DNA from: Neodontobutis hainanensis
Taxonomy: Eukaryota > Chordata > Actinopteri > Gobiiformes > Odontobutidae
DNA length: 64,000 bases
Assembly: GCA_024349245.1 (NCBI GenBank)
Contig: JALDNG010000008.1
Location: 3,359,501 to 3,423,500, forward strand
Reading direction: 5' to 3'
Shown: positions 1-12,930 of the stretch, piece by piece
Position numbering within the stretch: the first letter of the stretch is position 1
How the letters are laid out: each line of letters starts with the position of its first letter
Position numbers and translations under genes: made by a program
The notes under the pieces: generated by a model
Told to the model about the DNA's origin: nothing
Databases searched by the model: none
The model's input: the letters and a program-made list of their open reading frames with translations, nothing else

Positions 1-3000
1 AGCCTTGGCCTTGTCTTCTTTGGCACTCTTCTCCTCGGTCTTCACTTTCTCCCGCTCAGCCTTGGGTGTCTTCTCCTTACCCTCGCGTGTGGCCCGCTCC
101 TCTTTACCTGGCCTCTCGTCTCTGTGCTTCTCACGCCTCATCTCACCCTTCAGCTCTGGAGTGCTGCCTGGTGTCTTCTCTTTTTTCTCTTTCTTCTCCT
201 TCCCGGTCTTCTCTTTGTCATCGCGCTCTTTCACACCTTTGGTGCTGCAACAAGCAATCAAAGTGTAACTTAATTTATAAGACTTTAACTAAATTTTGAC
301 TAACCTAAAGAATACCTACCTGTTTAGAGCACCATTCCCGTTGCTGGTGGTCACTTTGGCCGCCGCACTGTTGGCTTTGTTCACTGGCTTTGTGGTCCCC
401 TGAGTTTTCTCTTTGCCCCGCTCTACATGTAAACAAAACAAAACAAAGACCAACCTATTTAATCTATTGATTTTACTGAGTCATATGCTTTTATCAATCA
501 TACAAATATATGTTAAAAAACATAATGACTCTCCTATAAAAGGACATAAAAACAGTATGCCCATATACCTGTAAATTGTAAAAAAAATTGCATCAAAATG
601 TCACTGACCGCCATCCTCTGACGTCCCGTCGTCTGTCTTGTTTGTGCTAGTGGCAGGTTTGCCTGAGCCTCCTGGACCGTTCTGTTGACTGGCAGGTGTA
701 GCACTGCGTGCTGGCTGCTCCTTGTGATGAAACTCATTCTCAGGGACCATGTGCACCTTCTGGCCTTTCAATCGACCTGAGTAACTGTCAGATGCAATAA
801 AAAGGTTTACACAAAGCAAACGCACATTTCTGATGAAAACTGTAACAAACCGCAAAATTGAGAAACTATCAAACAAAGACACCAGTGCAAACTCCATGTA
901 ACAGGAAACAATATTAGCCCGATGATGTTCAAATTATATTATAATCTACAGACCAGGCCATCTTTTAAAATCCAGGTTGTGTTGTATCTACTACTTTAAA
1001 TGTGACCAAGGTATATAAAAAATGCTATATAAAGCAAAAGCAAATAAAATGTTAAGCAAATGGCCAGTATGATCAGTGCCACCTAACGTATGGAGTGGGG
1101 AACCTGTTAAAATGTTATATTTTCTCTATATCCACACATTAATCCAGTGTCAAATATTTTTTTTTATAAAAATGTATGCTTTATAGAGAGCTGGACAGCA
1201 CACAATGCTGTGTTACCCCATTGCTAAGGCATAAAGATCAGGCCTCTTGTCCTTCTCCTCAAGACAGATCTTGTGAACACGGCACTCCAGTGCTTGGCCA
1301 AGGTTCAGGACCTTTGGGTAGCAGGGCAGGATTTTGGTAAGCACAATGAGAATATTTCTTATGTGCGTGTAGTCTCCCGTCTCCAAGCAGTGAACTGAAG
1401 CCTAAAAAGACATGTTCAGAAAGGTAAACACAACCCTTCTATTTAGGTTTGACATATACTTAAGAGAAAGGGCTACAAGGACAACTCACTTTAGTCAGCA
1501 TATAGTGCCATTTATGTACTACATGTCTAAAGTTCTCATAGTCCAGCTGATCTGCTTTGTTTCCTCCATCAAAGCCTGTGGATCTGAAGATGGTGACAAA
1601 TCCTGGATAACTGCCACACTCCTAAGAGAACATAAAAAAAAAGATTTATTTAATATTTGTTCAACAACAAAAACAAAAACTGAAAAGACTTAAAACAGAG
1701 AACCTTTTCATAGACTGCGCGGTCACTATGCCAACGTGTCACAGTCTCCAGCATGCAGCAGAGGAAACGTCCGAACCGGTGAGATTCATTCTCTGTGCAG
1801 CTGGCCACTGTGTAAATGATAGCTGAGAATACCTGCAAAAAAAAAGATAAATATTTTTGAATAAAAAGGTAATGTTCAAGGATACACATCGGAAATGCTG
1901 TGTTTAGGGTCGGACACCATGATACTGTTGACTGTATGATGTTAACTTTCTGTATTATCCTCTTGTTTTATTTAGTTAGTTATTGTCCATTTAAGGGTTT
2001 AACGTACCCTGTCATAGCACAGGAGGGTGCAGAAGTTGGGAGTCTTTTGCTGATGAATCAGCTCGACAAAGTGGGCACAATACACAGCATCAATGGAGGA
2101 GAAGATGCAACGTGGAAATATGCAGAGTTGCAAGAACTTTGTAATGGTCTCATTCTTTGTGGACTCTGTTGAAACATGACAGTTTCATTCATGACAAATT
2201 GGTGAAGGCATCTTGTACACTTGAACAATTATTATAAGTATTGTCTACCATACTTTTGTTTGAAATGTCTGAAGGAGTCCAAAATATGCTTGTGAATACT
2301 TACTTGCCAATAACCAGTTATCCTTCTCCAGTTTGAGACGGTGCAGCACCCTCTGGACATGTTCTGCTTGTTTCTTTTCTTCCTCCTGCAGTTTTTCTTG
2401 CAGAGCAGTGCAACGTTCCTTCTCCTTCTTTTTCTTGTTTAATGGCTATATCAAAGCAGTAACATCCTCAATAAATACTCAAGATTGTCTGTAACAATTA
2501 TCTAATATAATAGTGTTTGTGTGGCTTTCCTGGGATTTATATGCATAAGAAAGATACTCACTATCTCAGGGTTATCCTCAATTGCTTTTATCTGGACTTT
2601 GAGCTTATTGATCTCACGCTCATAGGCAGAATGCGGCACAGCCAGGTCGTACATGGTAAGTGACCAGAAAGTGACATAAAACTGAGGGCGAATATCATCC
2701 CAGACTCTAGCCGGATGGAGAGACACCACTGCCTCATGTACCGGTGTCATTACTTGCTCACAGGCTGCCACATACTTGTGTACCTTCTGCTGCTGTCGGT
2801 TACCCTTCTCCGATTTCTTCAGCTCGTCATACTTCGACTATAAGCAGACATATAATCACATTTAGACTGCAAATAAATAACAAGGACATATTCACCAGTG
2901 TTATTATTATTATTTTTTTAACTCGCCATAATGTGATGAGCGTGCATTGGCCTAGACAGGAAAAAGGCAGCATCATGTGGAGTGTGGAACTGGTTACAGA

Positions 3001-6000
3001 GAACGTCAATAGGGGGAACCCGTTTGATGTAGTCTTCAGTGCTGAGATTGGAGGCCAAAAATCCACCAAACTGCACTAATGTGTCATGACACTGCACAGA
3101 AAAGGCACATACAATTTGTTGTTAAAAGGCATATCGGCCAATATATAGTTCAACATTTAAAAGATTGGTTTCTTTATTATATATCTGTATAAAAGGTACC
3201 TGATCATAAAGATGACCAACAAGTTTTAAATGTTTCTCTCCACCTTCAAGGAAAACCACACCATTTCGTTGCTGAGCCATGAGTAAACACAGAGGTAGAG
3301 CCAAATCGTGTTCAAGTAGAGCATCCTTGAGACGCTGCGAGGACTTCTTTGTATTTCTGATCTGACCAAAGTAGCCGCCCTGTTGACAGAGACACATGCA
3401 AAGTGGTTAAGGGGCAAGCAGTGGTCAAGACCATTTTTACACAGAAACATGACCCTGTCATAACTTGACTTGCATCTACCTCAGCCTTGAGTTGCTCGCC
3501 TCCTGTCATGGCCTCCAGCTGCTCTGAGGTCATCTCGTCTGTGATCTCGATTCCAGCCATTTTCTGCACTACCTCTTTCAGGATCAACAGGTCAAAACTA
3601 CAGAAAAATATTAACGTAAATTCTATCACTTTTGACCCCAAAGCACTCATTTATGACAGCCATTTATCCATTCTGCAAAATAGGCTAGAGCGCTCACCTC
3701 TTTCCTGCTTTGAGCTGATTGGTGACATACTGAAGAAGGCCGGCCAACTCAATTGGGTATTTCCTAAACACTGACCCGCACAGACTTGCCAGGCCTATGT
3801 AAACAAGGAACAAAGTGGTGTACAGACGTTTGCATTGAGTGAAGGTCACTCGAAATGACAAAGACACATACTCTGTAGCCATGAGGAGATAGTGGTGTCA
3901 TCGTGCTTCATTTTCTCTTTCTCGGGATTGGCAAGAGCCTCTATAATGCAATCTAAATATAGAGTTAAGTGTAATAATACACCACAAACACAAAAAAGTA
4001 AAACAATTTTAAAAGATGGATAACATAATACAAAGTTCAGGATACAGGCCAAGACATCATAGTTGAGAGATGTGAGGTATTTTAAGGAGTCGACGACAGG
4101 AGCGATTAGGTTGTCGTACCACTGGATCTGAGACAACATCTGTTAAGAATTGGACAAAATATATCATGAGACACATCATACACATTTTTATTTTTATTGT
4201 CTTTTCATTTTTACCATTTTTTGCCTTTCATATCTATGTATTACATTAAAAATTTACTCACATAATCAAACACAATGGTGGGATTGCTATGGCTTAACTT
4301 GCCAATCTGCCTTCCAGACTGTTTTACATTCTCTTTGGTCAACCGCCTACCAAGAGGGAAAAAAAACAAACAAAAAAAAAAAAAAACAGTAGATTAGACA
4401 CACAATAAAGAGCTAGGAACATGTGTCCAACTTTCATGAGCCTTAAATACATAAAAACTATGGCTTGTATTATATATTCTTTATGTAATAATAAAGCAAA
4501 GCCAAAACTGGAGCTAGACTGCATAATATAAATGCCTTAATGAATGTACTAGATTTAAAGCTTTCAACTACAAAATATGTAAATAGTACAGTTATTTATT
4601 ATGCAAGAACAGTCAGTATCTCAAAAAAAAATAAAAAAGACAAAAGAGAAGGCTTACTTCATTATGTATCTGGCCCTTTCTACAGTCTGAGCTTTCACCT
4701 TGACCAACAGTGGATGGCTCAAATATGTCTCATTCTTCCATTGTCCATATAACCGGTACCTGAAAAGACAGACAAAATGGTTTGCTATCTAACATTCAAG
4801 TTGACGCAGTACTCAATTCAAGTCTGAAAGTCATTCAATGTAGAGATGAGATTACGTGTCAACTAGTCTTCATTGCACTGACCTTTTAAACTTTATTCTA
4901 TTGTTTGAAAAATAAGGTGTAGCTTTAATATTCAGGTTTGAATACATATTTGGATCTCTTATGTTTATAAATACAAAATAAATAAATCACTTAGGAGAAA
5001 AAAACAAACAACTGTGAACAAATAGTATGGGGCATAGATCCTAAAGCACACAGTCATCTTTTTGAAGTGTTAATAAATGTAGGCATTCTGAATGTATCTA
5101 CCTGTGCTGGTAGGGGAAGAGTTTGAAGAGACCCCACAATTCTTCAGACATACAAGCATTGCACTCCATCAAAGAGAGAGAAGGGAGTAGCACCTGGTCT
5201 GCAATGCACAGGAAACAACTCAGCAGTATTTCCTGTAATAAAAAAGAAAAAAAGCAATTAATGTAAATTATGAATGACCAATCAAAATTCAAGACATCCC
5301 TTATTTATTTTCCTTAAATAAAATCTAGAGCAGGGACCAAAAATAACCTTTAATTTAAAAACTCACCAGTTTGTCTTTCATATCGGGTCTGGTATCACTT
5401 TGGTACTAAAAATTGGAGAATGTAAAATGTTATTGTGTATCAAATTATATAATGTAGGTTGCAGCCATGAAATGTTTATACTCCTATACCTCTTTCATAA
5501 AACCTTTGCCCAAACGCACTATCTTTGCAAAGAGAACAGGATCGTGGAAAAGGTGAGGGCCTAAATAACCAAGCATGCTGAATGTGTCCTTTCGAAGGTC
5601 CTCAAATGTCTCTGCAAGTCGTGGGACTCTCTTGTTCCTCAGTGGTTGCATCATACAACCTTTGGCTCCTTTGGGGACACCAGCCCTATCAAATCAAAAA
5701 ACTCAGTACAACTTTGAAACTGAAACACTGTATAGTGTTCAAATCGTGAAACAAAAGAATAGCACCTTCTGTAGACAGGCTCTATCGTCAGGTGAAGAAG
5801 TTGGCAAAGCGCCAGTGCAATGGACTTGTGAGAAGCAGCATAGAAGGAAGGCATCTGGTCCATAATACACTGGGCATGGTGCCAGTCTCCAATTCTTAGT
5901 AGTGCTTCTAACAGACCAAGCTTCTGGTTATCAGGTGGCTGTGGGCACAAAAGAGTAACAACTAAGCACTTCTCATTATGTTCACATACAGTTGTGATAG

Positions 6001-9000
6001 TAAAAGGCATGAATGAATTACTGTTTCGATCCTGTTTTTTCTATTTCAAATCCAAAACACCTAATGCAATGTCAATATTTCAAACCTACTTATGCTTTCT
6101 ATAATCAAAATAATGTGTGTAAGTGAATGCAATAAGAAGATACCTTTTCATTCTTCTCATCGTCTTTGTCCTTGTCTTTATCCTTATCTTCATTTTTCTC
6201 TGACGGAAGGACAACCATGACCAGCTTGCGGGCAACATGCTTAGCTTCTGAGATATCTCGTTTATGTTCCTCTACAATGATGGTGTCTTGCGGCATAAGC
6301 TGGAATAACAACAAGGGCAACACCACAAGGCTACAATAAATCTCTGTTACCAAAAACAGTGCAGAGTACGCAGAGGGAAAACCTGTGAAAGCAGCACTAA
6401 TCATGTGTAATTATGTGTCATGTAAGTACTATTGTACTTACATGTACATAGAGATCTTCCAGCTCTATCAGGTTGTGGTGAAGTAAAGCAGCAGCTATGT
6501 GGTAAAGTGACTTGGGTGTTTCCTCATTAGGCTCCTAAAAGGCAAAAAATAAAGAGACAAAATACATAAGCCAAATATAAAAGTATTAGAAGTATCATAT
6601 GTATTACTTAAAAGCTCAAAAATGACATGCTGTAATAACATTACATGGTTGCATTTTCTTTATTACCTGGCAGAATTTAAACTTAAATCCTAGGATGTGG
6701 CATAGTGTGAGAGGCTCACACATGTAGGACTTGATGAGTGACAAGAAGAACTCATCTTGGTCAGATCGACTCTCGTAAACCTCCAGGATGATATCCAAAA
6801 CACGATTGGGGTCCAGGTTGAAGCATCCTAAAGACAAAAAAAGAATTACTTTAAGCAAAAGGCAATATCATGATGGAATACTCAAGACAATAGAAAAATG
6901 AGCAAAGGGTGTACTGTGTAGATTGTAAAAGTATATCCTGGTCCATGACGTGCAGTTACCAGGGAAACATTTTTAATAAAACAAGCCATTGAATAGTGGC
7001 ATACAAGTCAGAAAGGGCAGAAATAATGTCAGCATTATTCTTAACTACCAACAAAATTAAGCGTAACATTACCAACCTATGAGGGATTTGATGCTTTCCA
7101 GGACAATGTGGCTAGTGATGTTGCCTGAAAGGTCTTGGCCCAACTCAGTAATCAGTTTGGCATAGCCCTCATTTTCTTCCCTTAGCAAATTAAACTTCTG
7201 TTGCTTGTAACTAAGGAAAAAACACACAGTGAAAAGGAATGGTGATAATTACAAAAGTTAAATTATTAAGGCGGCATTCAGTCACAAATGTGTGGGTGTG
7301 TTTGTGTAAATGTTAGGCATCCTTACTTACAAAAGTTTAGTCTTGATTTTAACAATCTTCTGATTAAACTGATGGGCCTGTTTTATGAGTCCAAGAGATT
7401 CAAGTGTTTCTGGATCAAGCCTTTCTTTGAGAATGGCCTCTGGAACAAAAAACTAACAAAAAGAATGCAGGTAAGCTGGCTTGAAAGACACCATGATTCT
7501 TAAAAAGTTTTTTAGAAAGCTTTTTTTTATTATTATTTCTTACCAAACATGCTCCTACTAGTTGTGTGTAGTGTTCACGTTTGTTTTTTTCTTCAAGTGC
7601 ACTAGTCTCCAAGTCTGTAACACACACAAATATGCGCTTATACTATATGTGTACATTATTAGTAATATTATTTCAAGTAATTGCACACTACATAGAGTAC
7701 AGATAAAAGATAAAAAGATATATTACCTAGTATACTGAAAACATCAGCTAAAATTGATGGCATGTCATCTTTGAGTTCCTGCAATCAAAAACAACAATGA
7801 AATATTTGTCAAAACAATTACTCATATCAAAGCAACTGTTAAATACAATAAATTCAGACTTTTTACCATCATGTCCCCAAGAACGCTGGCAACAAGCTCC
7901 AATTTGAGATTACCCTGCACAACTTGCCAGCAGAGCTCATATAAGGCCGCCTGTATATCTACAAGTAGACAAAAGAGACTTGTATTAGGTTGAACAAGAC
8001 GCAACAATTCATCAAAAATCGGTTTAAATAAATGCCAGAAAATTTTATCGAGATAGTTGTGCTACTGAACAGTTGTTAAATAAAAGGTGGATTTTATACA
8101 ATGAAGAATAAAAAATAAAATAAGAGAGAAACAAGTCCCACCTCTGATTTCACTTCCATGATTTGTTTTCTCAGTAAGCTCTTTGCAGAGTTGTACACTA
8201 CAGGAAAAAAACATGTGATTCTATTACAGACATATCTGTGAGGTATAGTTAAAGCAAAAAAAGAAAATAATAATTAAGCCAAGCAGATAATCAATATGGG
8301 TGCGCATGCCTTCTGTATTGATTTGTTTTGGTACAAGGAGCGGTAGTTATTCTTTCTGGGTCTCCAAAAAAAAAAAAAAAAAAAAAAAAAAACTTTCTAA
8401 TTCAGCAAATAAAATACTGTTGAAGCAACCAAGCAGTGGGAAAAAGGCTGTGTTGGCTGCTAACGAGGTGGTGACAGGTAGCAATAGCTTAGTTTAGTTG
8501 GACAACTGACAAGAGTAGGCAGAGAGTATTTGGAAGGCAGGTGGCACCAAGTGAGATAAGGAGGTTGTAATGCCCGGAGTGGCACAGAGGGAATGGATCA
8601 CAGTGTAATAAAATCTGCCTTAATGAGCAAATAGTAAAGGAACTCAGAACATCTGTCACAAGAGATGAGATAATATTGAGGTATGATGAGGTTGGGTCCT
8701 ACTCTTAACATTTTAGAATGTCTAGATAAATGAAAAGGAGTGATTACATCTGGAACTATGCTAAACTGGAATTGTTTTTTTACATTGTCCTTGAGCAAGA
8801 CACTGAATCAAGTAAACTGTCGTGTGAGTATAACAGTTTGTGAGCATATGAGTAAATGTGATCCATTGTGAAGCACTGACCATGAACATGTTGAAAATGT
8901 TATCTAAATGCAGACCAGACCAATATCATTTACCATTTAAATCTTTGTAGTGAACAATCTGCCTGAAAAGTGGAGTCATCTTAGAAAATATTAACATGTA

Positions 9001-10180
9001 GTATAATGTACACTATATGCTGTGTAGGCAGTGCCAGTAGTGTATGTTGGATTTAATAATTACCTACATATGTCATGAAGGCTTTCATTAAACACTTATT
9101 ACAGTAACATTAGGAATATAAGGCCTCCAACTTTGGGTAATAAATAGTGGTAGGAATGCGGATAACAATAATTGGCCTACCGATTTATTAATAAAAAAAT
9201 GGAGCCAATCAAAAATAAAAAAAAAACTCTTTGCAGATAAAAAGCGCATTATAAATTTCAAATCCAACTACAAAAGGCTCCAATACGGCTAATAATAGCT
9301 GTTTCCTTGGAGGCTAAATGTATATTTAAAGGTTAAATCTGCTAACAGCACCGTAATACACTAAATAAATGAAGATTATAGGTTAGTTATAATGCGCCAG
9401 CATTCTCCATTAGGACAAATAAATATCTGCATTAATGCACCAAATACTTTAACAAAACCGTGTCTGGCATAGAAACAGTCATAATTGTCAACTTGTATAG
9501 CCAAATAACTAGAAATATGTCAAAATAGACTATTTCCCTCCACTCAAGTTACTCTTAGCTCGCGTTTCTGAAACACAGACGCTAACCTAGCTGCTAACTT
9601 CTGTTTTCACCAAATACAGAATCATGTCTAATTTATTCTTCTAAACTAATCAAATGTATTAGAGTATATGTTAGTCAGTCTGTGATAGCAATACAACTCA
9701 TCATGATATCATCATTTAAAGAGTCCGCTAAACAAACGAACTCTTCTGTTAGCATCCATGTTTACAAATGGAGCTGTAGCAGCTACCGCCTGGCTAATAG
9801 CTGCGTACGGTAACTAGCTACAATTTGCCAACCAATATCAACTTTATTTCATCTAAGTTTTATAACCAATTTAGAAAATAAGATTGTGTACATTGTTCTG
9901 GCCCTGCATCTCTTCGACCTATGCCCAGATGGTTTACTAAAAATGTGACACAACCGCGTTAAACGATCACTTGGCTAAATAGTTTTAAGCTAATATTAGC
10001 CGCAGCACACACGCTTCTTCAATGTTGGCCTTTGATTAAAACGATCGATGTCTCGATGATTCAGTTTAGAATATACACCGACCCTAAGACAGTATGTTGT
10101 TGTATATATACTCACAACTCATGTTTTCCTGATTTTTCCCAGTTTTTGACCCAGTCAACAGGGAGGATAAGTGTCGCCAT
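1..10180 (-). CDS. thoc2: THO complex subunit 2 (5' partial window, C-terminus cut by left edge)
   Basis: Scaffold of the THO/TREX complex, which couples nuclear transcription and mRNP assembly to mRNA export. The N-terminus reads MATLILPVDWVKNWEKSG, and recognisable THOC2 blocks follow in order (e.g. LREENEGYAKLITELGQD, GCFNLDPNRVLDIILEVYE, SSWLQS, KMAGIEITDEMTSEQLEA). The end is a Lys/Glu-rich charged tail, as in the family. Thirty-one exons: 10116-10180, 8142-8197, 7867-7958, 7727-7778, 7544-7614, 7331-7452, 7077-7210, 6667-6827, 6442-6534, 6144-6299, 5766-5938, 5490-5685, 5367-5405, 5102-5232, 4658-4759, 4262-4346, 4046-4139, 3872-3952, 3698-3794, 3480-3597, 3200-3379, 2927-3091, 2562-2837, 2304-2445, 2008-2165, 1704-1832, 1490-1621, 1217-1401, 609-784, 320-422, 1-244. 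They sum to 4008 nt (1336 codons) in frame; the human protein is about 1590 aa, so roughly 250 residues are missing at the left edge. The intron after 2927-3091 needs a GC donor. Confidence 0.96.
8366..8392. repeat. poly(A) tract in thoc2 intron 1
   Basis: Uninterrupted run of about 27 A. It is probably the tail of an old retroposed insertion or simple-sequence slippage. The rest of intron 1 (8198-10115) shows no exon I can support apart from the SINE relic below. Confidence 0.7.
8770..8942 (+). repeat. eroded fish SINE tail in thoc2 intron 1
   Basis: Contains the degraded phrase ttgtccttgagcaagacact, then a GTGTGAGTA-like stretch, an AAGCACTG block and TATCTAAATGCAGACC ending in ATTTACCA. 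This is the order seen in the 3' half of common fish tRNA-SINEs (compare the fuller copy at 17866-18148). The tRNA head is not recognisable here. It is inferred from remembered consensus. Confidence 0.5.
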
Positions 10181-10183
10181 CTT
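10175..10183 (-). promoter_or_regulatory. YY1-like motif over the thoc2 start codon
   Basis: On the minus strand the start codon sits inside AAGATGGCG, which matches the YY1 core (AANATGGCG). This motif often overlaps initiation sites of housekeeping vertebrate genes. No TATA box is seen just upstream, which suits a TATA-less housekeeping promoter. This is a motif match only. Confidence 0.35.
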
Positions 10184-10607
10184 CCATCCACACACAGCCC
10201 GGATGTGTCTACGATCACGGCGCACAGAGGGTCAAATGTGGCTTAGCTCACGATTAGCGCTGTGTTGCCAGTGGATCTTCAGGGGCTTTGTTATTATCAT
10301 TGCAAGTACATTTTTGTTTATCTAAATTTCATCTCATTCATTCATCTCTGTTCATTTTTGAATTCAAAATATATTAGAAGATGAGATTGGAATTTATGTT
10401 ACATTTTGCATTTCATACAAATTGATTCTAAAGAAAAAATTCATTTATTCTATGTTCAAACACTATTAACTAGTAACATTCGTTTAATTAGTCAGTGTTA
10501 CACATGTTCATACAAATACAACTGCAAGAATACAGTGAGTATAGTATATTGCAAATGGAATGGGCATAATTTTACACATGCACACACACACACATACATT
10601 ATTTTAG

Positions 10608-10670
10608 AGAAATCCACAGGCAAGTCTTCAATGTATAAGAGATACATTGAAGACTTGCCTGTGAATTTCT
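10608..10670. repeat. compact near-perfect hairpin
   Basis: A perfect 22-bp inverted repeat (10615-10636 with 10642-10663) separated by only 5 nt. After one mismatch the pairing extends 6 bp further outwards (AGAAAT with ATTTCT). It lies 5' of thoc2 on the opposite side from its coding region, just after a short (CA)n. It could be a MITE remnant or a pre-miRNA-sized hairpin. No known miRNA is recognised. Confidence 0.75.
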
Positions 10671-10775
10671 GCCTAATATGACATATATAGACCACATGGT
10701 ATTTAGTGGAAACTGGATATTTTTACTATAATTACAATCATTACCAATAACACAACCCATTCAAATTATTCATTC

Positions 10776-10862
10776 ATTCATTTATTTAATTTCTACCGCT
10801 TAGTCCTGTTAGGGATCGCGGGTTGACTGGAGCCCATCCCAGCAGCTTTGGGCCTGAGACAT
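10776..10862 (+). repeat. fish interspersed repeat fragment
   Basis: A CATTCATTCATTTATT run is followed by ctaccgcttagtcctg, GGGATCGCGGG and GGAGCCCATCCCAGC. This order is typical of an abundant fish dispersed repeat (CTACCGCTTATCC...GGGTCGCGGG...GAGCCTATCCCAGC). Only this end is preserved. The family name is not assigned. Confidence 0.5.
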
Positions 10863-11526
10863 ATATTTTTGTAAACACCAACCAAATAGTTTGGCTGAAA
10901 TGCTTTTTTCATGGTAAGGATTAACTTAAGGAATAACTTTTACCAAAATGTGTGATAATGTTTATTTATATTGTTCTGAGGAAAACTATATTATTGTCAT
11001 TTTACCAGATCAATATCCATTTTGTCAAATTACAGATAAGTCATCTCTATGCTTTGAGATAACATAGGAGTTGATATTGCTTGTTGCACGTGACTCATTA
11101 TTTAGACATACAGCATGTTGGCATGTTCTTGTTACTGACGTGCTGCCTCGGTCAGCATGTGTTACACCTCTGTGTTAGCATCCAAGATAACTGGGTAGGT
11201 ACTGTAGACAGTGCTCAATAATGGCAAGACCTCAAAGTAAAAAAGCAAAAAAAAAAATTAATTGGGTGAATGAAAAGTTTTTGTAGGCTCCTTGTTATTC
11301 ATCGGTGGATAATGTTCAAGGTGTGCTTGGGGCTTTGTGTATAGAGATGGGTTTGTAAATGGTATATTGAATGAGCCAAAAATGTTAATTTGGTCTTTCA
11401 TGAAAGTTATAAGAAAACACAAAATGTATATTGAATGGGTTGTATAAATACACCAGTGTCGTTCTTTTACTACTTTATCTTTCATTACTATGTTGTAAAT
11501 AGTGCAAATAGTGAAGGGTACTTTTT

Positions 11527-11645
11527 AAGGGATTGTGCCTCACTGTAAAATGACTTGTGAAGAGCTCTAGTTACCAAAGCAGTCTTACAGACATACAAAG
11601 TATTTAGTATACTTTGTGTCTCTTTACAGTGAGGCACAATCCCTT
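11527..11645. repeat. 119-bp inverted-repeat element (MITE-like)
   Basis: Termini 11527-11549 and 11623-11645 are perfect 23-bp inverted copies, beginning AAGGGATTGTGCCTCACTG. The interior holds a second, imperfect inverted pair around 11590-11620 (ACATACAAAGTAT / ATACTTTGTGTC). No coding capacity. The form suits a small non-autonomous DNA transposon. No clear target-site duplication was found. Confidence 0.7.
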
Positions 11646-12089
11646 ATTTACGCAGACAATTATTAGGGAAATGTATCTTCTTATTGAGTTATAACATTTA
11701 CATTAATAAACTAAATAATTTGCATACATTTATCTTTATCTGAAAATAATTGTGTTGTTACTGTCACTATCTTATCAGAACATTAATAAGTAAGCTTATC
11801 TTGCCAGACAACATTTTTTGAGTAAAAGTAATTAAATCCAATACTTTATTGCCAAATGTTGTTAGGGATTTGTTTAGTGTAATCTGTGCAATTACAGAGA
11901 TTCATACAATTACCACAACAATAAGTAAAAAGGAAAAATAAATAAATAAGAGCAACATAAGTATCAGTAAACCCATTAAGATGGGTGAAACCTGCAGAGT
12001 TATATTACGTACTAGATAAAGTACCATCTAGAATAAAACATTGAAATATAACTGGTCTAAAGTGAAAGTTCTAAGGTGTTAAGGAGGCG

Positions 12090-12560
12090 ACTAGCGCTGG
12101 GATGTGTACTGTTTTGGAATCTAGTTTAAGTCTTTATGTTTCTCAGTTGTTTGTGAGAGGACAGGGGATTAAAAACAGTGAGCTGGGTGAGACGGGTCTT
12201 CTAAAATCTTTAGACCTTTTGTTTTCCTTTTGTCCCATTAGCCTGGTATCTGTTACCCCACACTTTTTTAGCTGTTTTTCAGAATATAAAGTCTTTGATG
12301 GGCTTTCTTTGAAACGGCACAGGTGTTGTTTGTCCATTTTAAGTCTGATGATTTATTAAAACCCAGGAACCTGTTGCATTTGAGTTATTGATTAACAAGT
12401 GTAACTGGTCCTTTTTGTGTAAATACACCAATAATTCCTTGGTTTTGCTGACATTTAGTTCCAGATTGTTTAATTTGCACCAGTTCATCAATGTTACAAT
12501 CTCTTGTCTGTACATAGTTTTATTGTTAGTTGAGGACGACATCACTGTACAACTTCATCC
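12090..12560 (-). pseudogene. non-LTR retrotransposon (LINE) reverse-transcriptase fragment, broken
   Basis: The minus strand encodes a stretch typical of fish LINE reverse transcriptases: YRQEIVTLMNWCKLNNLELN then VSKTKELLV (12339-12530). Just downstream, in another frame, comes WTNNTCAVSKKAHQRLYIL (around 12285-12345), the usual next block. The change of frame and in-frame stops show a dead copy. No endonuclease or full RT core remains nearby. Confidence 0.75.
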
Positions 12561-12860
12561 ATACACCAGTCTTCTCAATAAAATAGTATGATTTTTGCAA
12601 TATTCAAAATTGACTCAGCCTCATTCTTCCTCTGGGAGTTATTAACTCTTCACAGAAATGGATCTCAGAGCATAGGCTAGTGTTTTTATCCCTGGCACAT
12701 TCTAGACTACCCTATTACATTTTTACCTCTAGGCTAGGTTGGGTAGTTAGTAAACGCAACACGCACACCACCTGTTGGCCACATGGTGTACTGCCGGATA
12801 GGAGGAGCTGTAGAATTCCTGTCATCTAGGTTTTTCGTTACTTTCATACACCTAATTGCC

Positions 12861-12862
<2 letters not shown>

Positions 12863-12929
<67 letters not shown>

Positions 12930-12930
12930 T
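12863..12930. repeat. palindromic (ATA)n-(TTA)n microsatellite
   Basis: About 10 ATA units (12865-12894) run through AAATATTA into about 11 TTA units (12897-12929). The two arrays are complementary, so this is a long AT-only palindrome that could form a cruciform. Non-coding. Confidence 0.9.

Noticed and set aside
5..268. Plus-strand Ser/Phe-rich ORF at the left edge
   Set aside because: It is the antisense of the Lys/Glu-rich thoc2 tail exon (1-244).
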